Of a DNA stretch of 64,000 nt, positions 23,885 through 37,382 are shown piece by piece. Origin of the DNA: Schistosoma haematobium. Its lineage: Eukaryota > Platyhelminthes > Trematoda > Strigeidida > Schistosomatidae. The notes beneath the pieces were generated by a model, which saw only the letters and a program-made list of their open reading frames with translations, searched no databases and was not told the DNA's origin. A program made the translations under genes and the position numbers. The DNA lies in assembly GCF_000699445.3 (NCBI RefSeq), contig NC_067199.1, positions 27,984,402-28,048,401 of the forward strand, written 5' to 3'. Numbering within the stretch: position 1 is the first letter of the stretch; each line of letters starts with the position of its first letter.

Positions 23885-24110
23885 TTAATTTGTAAAGTGT
23901 CAATCAATTGACTCAAACTTGACTGTTTTTTTGCAAATATCAGCAACCGTCTCAGATTTCATTGTTCCTGATTTTCCATACTAATTGCTTTCTGTTCCCA
24001 TTCTTTCCTCCTCGATCTTGTTGAGCTTCTGACATTCTATTCCTGACTAGCGTTATATGCTACTTATGTCGAAATAAGTAACACGTTCCACAGTATTACA
24101 AATTCAAACT
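23885..24110 (+). repeat. Repeat family F
   Basis: Longest forward copy of the family also at 15110-15235 and 44988-45185 (reverse). Shared blocks include ttgcaaatatcagcaacc, ttcccattctttcctcc and ctacttatgtcgaaataagt. Function unknown. Confidence 0.55.
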
Positions 24111-24229
24111 TATTCATTAACCTATTGTTGAAGTATTACGGGATTAACTAATAATGAATTTAAACAATTATTTCTATTTCATACACATAGTTCCCTTTAT
24201 CATTTTGAAAAGATCAAGAACAAAGATTC

Positions 24230-24281
24230 TAGCAGAATAACATGAATTCATTTTATTTCGTAGGTTCTCGTCAGCTGCTTA
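24230..24281 (-). ncRNA. Hammerhead-like motif in Penelope terminal repeat
   Basis: Minus strand: GCAG, CUGACGAG, a short loop, CGAAAU, then a long hairpin (AUAA/UUAU around aaugaauucaug) and AUU followed by CUGC, which pairs with GCAG for stem I. Core positions CUGANGA and GAAA fit. Helix II is essentially one pair (G-C) with a six-base loop, so activity is uncertain. Confidence 0.5.
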
Positions 24282-24649
24282 CAACCTGTGGCATTTAAAA
24301 GATAATAATTACATAATGGGTTTAATTTGCTTACATGAGAGTGTTTTTATTGAAGAAATATTCGTAAAGTATGACATGTGTGTAAATGAAATTAATAGGC
24401 TGAATATTGTAAATATATACCTAATGTGAAAGAATATTCTACAACATTAATTGTGACAACTGTTCAAAAGTGGGTTAGAAACAATTGATTACATAATGAA
24501 TAAACATTGATAGGAATATAGTGAGTAGAGTTGAGTTGAAAGATTATTAATTTTTTTTATAAAGATAGTTGAAAAAAAATAAAATCAATGACGTAATAAA
24601 TATAAAAGATAAAAAGAAAAAAATTTAAACTGCAGCGGAAGAATATTTG

Positions 24650-25060
24650 TCACCAAGGCAGGGAAAGACTAACAATCATCTCCATTTGAACACATAAATC
24701 AGGTTTTTAGCACCTGATAGCAACTGCTTCAGCAAACTTCAGAAGACTGGAGTTTGGCTGCTTACTAATCACCTTGAATGGTTGTAGGGTATCAACCTGA
24801 TGGCCTGTGTCAAGGAGATGTTTAGTGATTGCACTACCTAGAGTCTTTCTTTCTCTTGTTTTGAGGCTTTTTGGAACATGTTCAAAAATTCTGAGATATG
24901 CTTTCCTTTCTCTTCGGCCAATGTAGCTGCTTTGGCAGGTACATGTAAATTTATAAATACAATTGGCGGTAACATGAAAAGGATGCTTATTAACCTTTGA
25001 TTGAGTTATTGAACATGTTGTTTTATACAGAATTTGAAGTTTGGCCACCGGATAGGTTCT
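24650..25060 (-). pseudogene. Penelope-like GIY-YIG endonuclease, C-terminal fragment
   Basis: The frame runs from the inverted repeat at about 25060 down to a TGA at 24650. Counting from the GTG at 25048, it holds the GIY-YIG core: CIYKFTC at 30-36, SYIG at 41-44, and EH at 56-57. A TAA at 24707-24709 interrupts it. The frame after the TAA continues with KPDLC and ends SLSLPW, as typical Penelope-like proteins do, so the TAA looks like a nonsense mutation. In an intact element this domain nicks the target DNA for reverse transcription. The upstream RT domain is missing. Confidence 0.8.
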
Positions 25061-25210
25061 TTCACATAAGATATATATTTACAATATTCAGCCTATTAAT
25101 TTCATTTACACACATGTCATACTTTACGAATATTTCTTCAATAAAAACACTCTCATGTAAGCAAATTAAACCCATTATGTAATTATTATCTTTTAAATGC
25201 CACAGGTTGT

Positions 25211-25262
25211 AAGCAGCTGACGAGAACCTACGAAATAAAATGAATTCATGTTATTCTGCTAG
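25211..25262 (+). ncRNA. Hammerhead-like motif, other inverted end
   Basis: Mirror copy of the motif at 24230-24281, with the same core (CUGACGAG at 25216-25223, CGAAAU near 25230). It lies antisense to the endonuclease ORF. Confidence 0.48.
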
Positions 25263-25429
25263 AATCTTTGTTCTTGCTCTTTTCAAAATTAATTTACAGA
25301 TTCAGATACCTCATTTATTAGATTAACTTTCCTAATTGATTTTAAATTTAAAGACTTTAAAATATCTTACCATTTCGATTATCTGTTCTACCTAGAATTT
25401 AGTATTTTATTCAACAGATCAGAAATGAT

Positions 25430-25530
25430 TATGAGCAGTGTCTGCAAATGACACCTGAAGTTTGTGCTGATGTAGTTTAGAAGAACAACCAAACCATTCA
25501 GCTCAGAGAACAAAACCCCAAAAAAGAAAT
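25430..25530 (+). repeat. Repeat family E fragment
   Basis: gaagaacaaccaaaccattc and agctcagagaacaaaacccc resemble the arms at 17033-17300. Short and non-coding. Confidence 0.4.
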
Positions 25531-25710
25531 GATAACAGACAACTTTTCCAAGTATCTATCCTATGAATTAATAGGTGAAAAAATATATCGGAGAGAAATA
25601 TTTCTCCTGAAAATTGTCAGTTATTATCTTAGTTTAAAATAGATGTTCATAATAAAATTGAAGAATGCTATTAGACAGTCATTATTTGACTTCATTATTT
25701 AACATCAGAA

Positions 25711-28919
<3,209 letters not shown>

Positions 28920-29085
28920 TATTTAACATCAGAAACTAATGTCATAAAATCTCTTAATTTGTAAATAGTTTATAAGGACAGGCTATGTGAAATCGAAACC
29001 CTGATTGACTGGAATGTACAGATAATGAACATATGCTCGAAATATTACACAAATTGATGTTGTTAGTATATTATTTTTAAAAAGT

Positions 29086-29125
29086 GATATGACTCCTCAA
29101 TTTATTTCGAAATCCCCGTCATATC
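29086..29125 (+). repeat. 40-bp direct repeat, left copy
   Basis: Starts gatatgac and ends gtcatatc, an 8-bp terminal inverted repeat. It matches 30176-30215 in length and in most positions. The pair brackets the Gag-like ORF. Confidence 0.65.
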
Positions 29126-29387
29126 CCCCCCTGACTTTAAAATTTATGACTTTATCATCCCCCACGAAATAATGTTGGGTCCTCATATTCCTAAGTTACA
29201 GTTAGTATGACTCTACTTAAAATATATTTCCCACATTGAATTTAGAGTCCAGTAGAACTGACTAGATTGTAAGGATCAGCGAAACTTGATATGACGTCAT
29301 TAACGCTTGATTATTCTGAAATACTTCAATCAAATCTCTTGAAAATCTCATTAGTAGATAATCAATCACTAGAATGATCAGCATCTA

Positions 29388-30041
29388 TCAAAATTTCATT
29401 GAATTTTTGATCATCACTTGATGCATTCGATGTATTTTCTCACTTTTGTTAGAAATTTGATTAAGAACACGTGAGTTATTGAAATAACTCGTATCTGGTA
29501 AAACAATTAGAGAACCCCGATAAGTAGATTCCTCATAAACTTTTGCCACAAAATGATGAGCTCTATTTGATGCAACTGTCTTCATTATGCTGCTTGATTC
29601 ACTTTCTGTTTCTTCGTGGGAGTATATTGCAACAATTTCATGTGCATTTAATATTACATCGTCCTTCTGTGATCTGGATAAGTCAGTGTTTGTACATTGT
29701 GTTTCGAAGACAATCGGATTTGAACCCACTACAGGGCATGTCTCTGAAATGGACGTTTCTGAGCAACTAAGCGGATCATGAATGACTGCTACTGCTTCGT
29801 TTAACTTAATGCTTGTCGAGGATTCATGGAGGCTTTCATCGAAATATGCATTCATTCCACAATCATTTTCCAGCTCTGTACGCAGTTTAGAAATTAATTC
29901 ATTAACTTCTGTCACATCTCCAAAGCATGGATGATTCAGCAGCCATGTTTGTAATTTGTCTTCAAATCCCAACTGATACTTTTTAAAACGCTGTTGTTGT
30001 CGCTCAAATAGCAACTGAAATTGATCGGAAGGAAGAGCCAT
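29388..30041 (-). CDS. Gag-like ORF, 217 aa (possible gypsy-derived)
   Basis: An uninterrupted ORF starting MALPSDQFQLLFERQQQRF, which resembles the N-terminal region of Ty3/gypsy Gag proteins of schistosomes. Residues 1-80 look helical and charged. The middle is acidic and Ser/Thr-rich, and the end is basic (KIHRMHQVMIKNSMKF). No zinc knuckle, protease or RT follows before the stop. A hairpin-forming ttgtcgtt/aacgacaa pair lies about 65 bp upstream of the start. The ORF lies between two 40-bp direct repeats. It could be a remnant or non-autonomous gypsy element, a Gag-derived host gene or an unrelated small gene. Confidence 0.45.
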   Translation of the reverse strand: MALPSDQFQLLFERQQQRFKKYQLGFEDKLQTWLLNHPCFGDVTEVNELISKLRTELENDCGMNAYFDESLHESSTSIKLNEAVAVIHDPLSCSETSISETCPVVGSNPIVFETQCTNTDLSRSQKDDVILNAHEIVAIYSHEETESESSSIMKTVASNRAHHFVAKVYEESTYRGSLIVLPDTSYFNNSRVLNQISNKSEKIHRMHQVMIKNSMKF

Positions 30042-30175
30042 TTTCTGTTTCTGTATGAATCATCACGGTAATGAAAATACTGCATAACAAATTAACAACC
30101 ATTGTCGTTCAAGGACGCCAACGACAATTCTGTATGCTGATTATCTTGGTTCATTTTTTTCGCTCCGTCGCTACT

Positions 30176-30215
30176 GATATGACTTCCAAATTTTTTCCGA
30201 GTTCCCCGTCGTATC
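30176..30215 (+). repeat. 40-bp direct repeat, right copy
   Basis: gatatgac to gtcgtatc, same length as 29086-29125, with the inner aattt and tccccgtc blocks conserved. Confidence 0.65.
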
Positions 30216-30217
30216 AA

Positions 30218-30532
30218 ATAGTCTCTTGTAGGCATATGTGTATAATGTGCCGATCGCCCCGATATAGTCTTTAGTCACAAGCTTTTTAAGCAAAAATACA
30301 AGTAAAACAACACCAAATGAATTTAAACTTCACCCCATTGAACAAGCAGGTGGCTATCAGGAGTCAGTAGCTAAGTGGATAATGCGATGACATGTGAAGC
30401 GAACGGTACTGAGTTCGAGTCCCAGAGTGAACATCAAATCTGAGGTGCAGGTACATTCGGCTGACGAGTCTCAAGTAGGACGAAACGTGCGTCCTGAATT
30501 CCACTACTGGCCACTATCCATGTTTGCTTAGA
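30218..30532 (+). mobile_element. Sm-alpha-type SINE with inverted 5' part
   Basis: From 30218 to about 30292 the family tail runs on the minus strand. From about 30293 the plus-strand copy includes tail end, unit start (cccattgaacaagcaggtgg), tRNA-like head (box A tagctaagtgg near 30373, box B gttcgagtccc near 30413), ribozyme and partial tail. The structure matches the other foldbacks, but no convincing target-site duplication was found. Confidence 0.8.
30452..30500 (+). ncRNA. Hammerhead ribozyme, family A, covarying stem I
   Basis: CUGACGA at 30461-30467, helix II UCU/GGA, GAAA at 30482-30485, helix III ACGUGCGU, and cleavage after GUC at 30493. Stem I is AUUCGG with CUGAAU, where other copies have AUCCAG with CUGGAU. 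One C-G pair has become U-A and one A-U has become G.U, so pairing is kept. This is the best-preserved family A ribozyme in the window. Confidence 0.82.
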
Positions 30533-30813
30533 AAGAATGATTGTATCTATTTAATTTTTGTTTGTTTGCTTGTATACAACAGTTTATTTAAAACGAATAA
30601 TGTACTTCTATGAACATTTGAAAATACTAAGTTAATTTTTTGTGAGTTCTTTTTGCAAAAAAATGTATTTTGTTCAGTTAACAAATAACTACAAATTGAT
30701 ATCTACATACACACCCACAAGATATCAATAATTAAAAAAATAAATTATAGAAAACTATTGTTTATATTAATTAAAATTGTTGTTTAAAGATCCCCATCAA
30801 ATTAAAAGACTAA

Positions 30814-31560
30814 TATTTGAACGAACAATATTCTTTTCGATTAATTCTTTTCAGGTTCTACAATTCATATATCCAAATTAATTATCCGAAATTGGCCAGT
30901 TAAAGGTAAGTTGCATCGTTTAAAGCATGTGCAATTATGATTGTCAAATAAAATAAAATCGTTAATGTTGATACGACTCACATAGAATGTTAACTTGAAT
31001 CTGCATATATGTTGAGTGAAAATTTAAGATTCATGATCAGAATAAATATATGTACTGAAGAAATATCTTCAACCACTTTTCCTCCGCCGGCCAAACTCAA
31101 GGCCGAATGATCAATAGTAATCTTAGCTATTGAATGATCTAATTTGGCTATTGTACTTACGACCTTTCGCTGTCAAATGTAATTCTATCCGTTATCTTTG
31201 TTCACAAATCTTTGTATTATTATTAATCTCTTCAATATATGATTGATTCACTTAATCGTCCCTCCTTGTTACGTCTTTCACACAATGTAGTCTTCCATCA
31301 AACACTTGACCGAATTGTAATTGTACTATTACTTCTGTCACTCTATTGTGATCATGGATCTTATATTTTCACTTAACATATATACAGATTCAAGTTAACA
31401 TTCTATGTGAGTCGTATCAACATTAATGATTTTATTCTATTTTGTTTGACAGTCATGCAACTTTTCCTTAACTGGCCAATTTTGGATCATTAATTTGGAT
31501 ATATGAATTGTAGAATCTGAAGAGAATTCATCGAAAAGATTCTTGTTTGTCCAAATATTA
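30814..31560. mobile_element. Inverted-repeat element, ~230-bp arms (MITE- or Penelope-like)
   Basis: The segment at 30814-31045 is the reverse complement of 31335-31560, with long perfect stretches such as gatacgactcacatagaatg. The middle 290 bp includes a GC-richer patch (tccgccggccaaactcaagg) and no ORF. The arms resemble long terminal inverted repeats of a non-autonomous DNA transposon or a foldback of a retroelement end. A hammerhead-like string near 31517 was not convincing. Confidence 0.72.
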
Positions 31561-31996
31561 TTCTTGTAAAATTATTGTCGTTTGGATAAATTTAGAACTA
31601 CAATCCTTTAATTTAATTATTTTATTACAGCTTCATTTATAAGTCTGTAAACAGGTCAATTTTAATCTATGATAACATAATTTTAAGACGAATATATGTA
31701 AGCCAAAATTCACATTTTATAGTTACCGTTTTGTGTGAATATATATACATATAACACAAGTTCATATAAAGATTAAATAATAATAAAGTTATGAAAATAC
31801 ATTGGTTCACACTGTTTCTTTTTTACATAGTAACTAAACCCTAAAATAAAAAATAGAAAAATTTTATTTTCGAAATCAAAAGAAAAAAACTCACATTTTC
31901 AAATAATTTTTTTTCGTTTTGCATTGGCTTAAAATATTGTTAAATGAAGAAATGAAAATACACTAATCAATTTAACGTCAATCAAATATTTCAAGC
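31561..31996. other. Intergenic, no gene seen
   Basis: AT-rich sequence. No feature recognised. Confidence 0.6.
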
Positions 31997-32010
31997 AATT
32001 ATATCACATA

Positions 32011-32510
32011 AGCAAAGATGGATAGTGGCTAGCAGTGGAATCCAGGACGCGCGTTTCCTCCTGTTTGGGACTCGTCAGCTGGATGTATCTGCATCTCAGA
32101 TTTGATGTTCACTCTGGGACTCGAACTCAGTACCGTTCGCTTCAAACGCCATCGCGTTATCCACTTAGCTACTGACTCCTGATAGCCACTTGCTTGTGCA
32201 ATGGGTTGAAGTTGAATTCACTTGATATTGTTTTACTTGAATCTTCCCATTGATGTTTTTGGACTGAAATTGATCAGTCTCTTATTGGCATATGTGCATA
32301 CTGTGCGTATGCCTCGATATTGCCTTAATTTACAAGCATTATAAGCAAAGATGGATTCCACTGCTAGCCACTATCCATCTTTGCTTATAATGCTTGTAAA
32401 TTAAGGCAATATCGAGGCATACGCACAGTATGCACATATGCCAATAAGAGACTGATCAATTACAGTCCAAAAACATCAATGGGAAGATTCAAGTAAAACA
32501 ATATCAAGTG
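32011..32510. mobile_element. Sm-alpha-type SINE, foldback with 140-bp palindrome
   Basis: Flanked by a perfect 14-bp duplication, aattatatcacata (31997-32010 and 32511-32524). The minus-strand part (32011-32354) contains a complete unit: ribozyme, tRNA-like head and tail. The plus-strand part (32355-32510) is a tail. The tail is thus present in both orientations: 32215-32354 and 32375-32512 form a near-perfect inverted repeat with a 20-nt spacer. The motif gcaaagatgg recurs at 32012 and 32345, giving a 333-bp unit. Confidence 0.92.
32038..32094 (-). ncRNA. Hammerhead, family A, one helix II defect
   Basis: Minus strand: stem I AUCCAG/CUGGAU, CUGACGAG, helix II UCC/GGA, GAAA, palindromic ACGCGCGU and GUC are all present. 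The C at 11.1 is G, so the conserved G10.1-C11.1 pair is lost. Weakened cleavage is expected. Confidence 0.72.
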
Positions 32511-32524
32511 AATTATATCACATA

Positions 32525-33450
32525 GTTCTGATAATCTTCGTTTTCTTATTTTCTTATCGAAATTCAATCAGATAATTAAAAATATTTATATCAATGTGTA
32601 TTTTGTATTTAAAATTTTAACAAAATAATAATATCAGAAATCAATCAAATTAAATTGTTTCATTATTAAGTTTGTAACTAACTGGTACTTTTATTAGTTG
32701 ACATGCAATAAATATATAAACTTTATGTATCAGAAATATTGATTTCCTTCTTTTTTTGTTTCTCTCGATGTTATTATTATTCAACAAATTGAAACATGAA
32801 CTTCACAGACTAGTTGTAAACAATTTATAATGCTTTCTTCACTTTTAATATCCATAGTATTCAATTAAGATGATATATGTGATATCACTTTTGTTTTTAC
32901 CGAAAATTATTTGTCTTTTCTACCGTTTTTGCAACTTGATAGTTAAAGTCATTTTTCAAGTAATGTAATTATAGAAATTCTTTATCACTTAAGGCAATCA
33001 TATTTCGAACATACAAAATAAAAACAATAACTATATATATACTTCTATGCTGGTTTTGTTTTCCAATCATGTTTCAATACCATTTATTTTGGTGTAATAA
33101 ATTGATTATAGTTATAAGCTTTTTCTCTGAAGTTCTTAGAATTAAGTTAATTTACACACTTTGATGTATGTTAAATGTAGAAATATCTTGTAAACTGATT
33201 ACATTGTATTGAAACTTAATTTTATGTACATAATGATTCTTTTAGTTTTGATATGTTCACAAACGTATTTAGACTTTTTAATTAAATTTTCATTTATGAA
33301 ATAGAAAAACATTCTATGGTATTATAGTACATGACAGTTTTATGTATGTGTAATGTTCTTTTCGTATGCCATTCTGTTCATATTTTATCTTAGATGAATG
33401 CTGAATATTGTAATGTAATTAACAGTAATTCATTATTAATTTACTAGTTG
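32525..33450. other. Intergenic, no gene seen
   Basis: Strongly AT-rich sequence. No gene or repeat recognised. Confidence 0.6.
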
Positions 33451-33451
33451 A

Positions 33452-33650
33452 ATTCATGAGTCAATTGAGTCTGGAACAATATAGAAAATCTAGAAGTACT
33501 GAACGGCCTACTGTGGGACTCCTCAGCAGTACACATCCACGATCCTGCCTCGAGAGATCCGAACCCAGGACTTATCAGTTTCGCGCTCAAACGATTAACC
33601 ACTAGACCACCGAATCGGCATCCAACAATGTTAATGTTTAACTACAACTA
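33452..33650 (-). mobile_element. Family B SINE, ribozyme core deleted
   Basis: Minus-strand tail, hammerhead region and tRNA-like head. The CGAAAC and part of helix II are missing between ggcc and the actgtgggac block, so it cannot cleave. Confidence 0.78.
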
Positions 33651-35370
33651 ATCCATCGTTATACGAGAATATCAATGTCAATAAAATGCCACTAACAGAC
33701 AACTGAATTTATTATTGATAAACTTTTTTGAAAATCATAATATATTTTTATCTCTATGAATTGTATATTTATTTATTAGGAATTTTGAGACAATCTATAA
33801 ATCTGTAATCATAAAAACTTTGTTTAAGCTTAAACTCACTAAATTAGCTATTGCCTTAAGCAGTCATTTTATTTATCTAACTAAAACTATTTTTTGATTA
33901 GTTTCATATCATCAGTTTACTGTATGTTATCTCATAAACTAGAAATGTTTATTTATCCAAGAAACAAAAACAACCATATTTATATGTTGTAATGGTATGT
34001 GTTTTTTTTTTAAAGATGATTATGTTCAATCATGTTCTAATGTTTATATTTACAAAAATGTGGATATATTTATACTAGAAGATGTATATTACCAATGAAG
34101 TATTAAATAGTAAGAAATGTTAAATGAAATGACAAATTATTAAAACACGTTACAAGTTATGATAACATTTCGATATTGAACTAAATATAATTTAAATGAT
34201 ACCATATTTGTATATGAATAAACATTTTTCAAGCAGCGTAGAAATACTTCTATTTTTTATCGTATAACTTCAAATATTCAATTAATTGTACAAATCTATG
34301 AACTGTCCCTGAAAGTGAAACTACCGATATATTCAAATTTTTCATCAGCTTCTGAAACAAAACAATCAATTTTCATTAAATTCATTAGCTCCAACTCATA
34401 AATCACAACACTTCACTAACACAAATCAAATGAATGAATTTACTGTTTCAATAAAAATGGAAACAACATTTATTTTCCAATTTTTTTTTACTGGAACCTC
34501 GGAAAACAAGAATTAGCTTGCTTATTAAATGATTTCAGTTACAATAAATAAGACTCCGAGTTGGTAGATATATTTGAATATTCTGACCAGCAAACGTTTC
34601 CTTTGCCAATTTTTCCAAGGGCTTATAAATCACAACCTTGCCTAATTTATCCAACCTCTTCAAACTAAATAAATTTTCAGCTTTGGATTCGATGGATCAG
34701 GTTTTTTTTCCTAGAGCATGTTTAAGCCAATATATTTGACTTTTTTCATGTAAGTGTTTGAGCTGCTGGATAAACAAAGTTATCCGTTAATAATACTCTG
34801 ATGTCACTGATAAATTACTATATTATTTATTTAGTCAGTTAGATAATAACTCCCTTTTATATTATACAGTTGGTTGGTAAACTAAATAAATGTAAGGTAC
34901 TTCTTCAGAGACAATTCTAAACCCACAATATCCGTTAATCAGCTCGGTTGAAAAACGTGATCATTGAGCAAAAGCATTTAAGCAAACCTGATAGGAATAG
35001 CTATATTTCTTAGGACACAATGTAGTTGTGTAGATATGCGATATATAGTGTTTGTATGTGGCCGAAAAACTGATTTTCAGAAGCTTAAATAACTTCTACG
35101 CGGAACTCGTATCTATATATTTCTTTCTTTTGGAAAACAAACAAGCAAAAGTCTCATATTAAGTAATAAATAAGGGAATATACGTAGTAATATACCACTT
35201 TGTTATTGCACAGTATGTATTTATGTAAAACTGCAACTAACATAGAGATATAAGAGAAATTTAAATTTTTACTATATTGAAACAATCAGCTAAACTTAGT
35301 TTCCTATGAGTCTATCTGCAAAGTTGGTTACATCATACAAAAGAATATTCTCAGCCAGAAATATAATAGA
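33651..35370. other. Intergenic, no gene seen
   Basis: About 1.7 kb of AT-rich sequence without a supportable gene. Confidence 0.6.
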
Positions 35371-35374
35371 GATC

Positions 35375-35555
35375 CAGGAACATCCTGCTGACGAGTCTTG
35401 GATCCACTGCAAATTTCCATTCATCTCTGCTTATAAAGCTCGCGACGTAAGGTAATATTGAGGCAATTCCTACAGGGTGCACATCTGCCAATATGATACT
35501 GATCAATATCAGTCTTAAACATCAATGGGAAGATTCACACAACCAATATCAAAAT
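35375..35555 (+). mobile_element. Sm-alpha-type SINE, internally deleted
   Basis: Plus-strand copy with CUGACGAG at 35399-35406. It then jumps from gagtc to ttggatccactgc, removing helix II, CGAAAC and helix III. The tail (gaggcaattcctacagggtg to atcaatgggaagattc) is present. Confidence 0.78.
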
Positions 35556-36885
35556 GTATTAGGCATGTTGTTGAAGAGGTTGGTTAGTCGTGAAGTAAAT
35601 AAAACATATCTGTCGTTCTGAACATTATCTATTCTCACTCTGATAAAATTATTTTGATGAATAAATTAACTGGACACCATACTGTTTTTATGATGATTTA
35701 TGGTAATAATTTACGAAGTTTGATATCCAGTCTGTAATTAAACAATTATTACTATGCTGTCGTGGTTAAATTCAGCCACTGAATCTATTAACCACGTTTC
35801 CCCACTATGCTTAATCTGACGTTACTTAGTCGTCTAGAAATAATTTAACACAACGTTTAGGAGAAAAACTTCGAGCTGTTTCTAAAGTAATCAAAATATT
35901 CTGCTTAAAAGCCTTCTGAGATTTTGTGGAAGGGGAAGAAGCATTACTACGACCTGTCAAAAATGAGGTTTTATTTGAACTTATTACTATAACGAAAGTA
36001 TAAAACTTAAACACAAATACAAATTATCGAATTATGACTAAGAAAAAAATAGTATCGAAATTAGAACTACAAAGACGAAAGAAAATGAGTACTGTTTTGA
36101 TTAAAAGGATATTTCAGCTTAAAGTATTATTCTTTCTAACAAGTGGATCAACTAATGAGTATATTTACGTTATCCTCCATTGAAAAGCTTTTTGCAAGAA
36201 TTCTGCAGCTCTGAATAAGTGAACAAAAACGAGAAAACTTTTAACTGGGTCGTAGAAATGAACACTGTTAGGTACGTAGTATGTACATTGTAGGGAATAT
36301 TTACTCTTAAGTATTAGAAAGCAAATAAAATGATAAAATCAAAAGTCGTTTACCAGTATTTACATGATTCCTTATGGAATAACTAACTTTTATTCTTGAA
36401 AAATAAACTGATTCTTATAAAGTTTTGAAAGCTGTGAGAATAATAAGTAATCATTATAGAGTAAAATTTTATACCTAGAACTATCCTAAATTTTCCTAAC
36501 AACTCAAGACTTATTGTAACGGTATGGACTCTTTAGAAATAATTTAGATAGGTAATTATTGCCACAAAAATTAAGATAGGAACTTAGTTATTTCATTTGA
36601 CATAATACAATGCTTCCTGATATTCGTTGGTATTTCAATCGCGATTGCTTTGTGATGGATATAATCTACAATATTGGTCCACTAAGTAAAAACGCCAATA
36701 AATTAGAACAAATTGATCTTTATTTTCACTAAATGCTTTTCAGGTTTTATAACGTTAACATAATAATGTTTAGTTACTATAAAGTTCAAATATGAATCAT
36801 TATGTTGATTTCAAATACAAGTATTCAAATAAAGACTTTGAATCAATAAATAATAATACATGAATGTATATAATCTAATATTACT
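35556..36885. other. Intergenic, no gene seen
   Basis: AT-rich sequence. The 62-codon ORF at 35826-36014 (minus strand) shows no domain and is not called. Confidence 0.55.
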
Positions 36886-37382
36886 TTTTTTACTTACTCC
36901 TGTTACTCATCATCAAGGAGCATAGGCCGCCCACCAGCGCTCTCCATTCAACCCTGTCCTACACAATCCTTCCCAGTTGCTATTCATCCTTTTCATGTCT
37001 GCTTCCAATTCTTGATGCAGCGTGTTCTTTGATCTTTCTCTTTTCCGTTTCCCATCAGGATTTCAAGTTAGGGCTTGCCTCGTCATGGAGTTTAAGGATT
37101 TCCACTTTTCTTAATTTCCTCTTCAGTTGGAAGCTAGTTTGTTCCTCCTACAGAAAACTGTTGCTGATGGTATCCGGCCAACGGATATTGAGTATCATGC
37201 GTAGACAGTTATTTATAAATACTTGTACTTTTCTGATGATTGCTGTGATAGTTCTCTATGTTTCAGCTTCGTACAGTATGGCCGTCTTGATTTTCGTAAT
37301 GAAGATTCTGAGTTTGATATTGGTTGACAGTTGCTTTGAGTTCCATGTGTTCTTCAATTTTAGGAATACGGCCCATGTAATC
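36886..37382 (-). mobile_element. RTE-clade LINE, 5'-truncated copy
   Basis: Reverse complement of the last ~500 bp of the 25711-28919 element, starting with a (TTAC) tail remnant at 36886. It carries the C-terminal region after the RT domain, with frameshifts. The plus-strand ORF at 37029-37385 is its antisense shadow. Confidence 0.85.

Larger units (their letters stand above)
24202..25289 (-). mobile_element. Penelope-like element, truncated, inverted ends
   Basis: The ends are near-perfect inverted repeats of about 230 bp, 24202-24434 against 25058-25289. Between them lies the 3' end of a Penelope-like ORF, the GIY-YIG endonuclease, on the minus strand. The reverse-transcriptase part is absent, so the copy is 5'-truncated and carries an inverted duplicate of its own 3' end. 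Inverted terminal repeats are common in this class. The repeats hold hammerhead-like motifs, as reported for Penelope-like elements in general. No clear target-site duplication was found. Confidence 0.82.

Noticed and set aside
31500..31560. Hammerhead in the inverted-repeat element (CUGAAGAG with CGAAAA near 31517)
   Set aside because: No acceptable helix III or cleavage triplet, and the partner arm reads CUGAAAAG, breaking the core.
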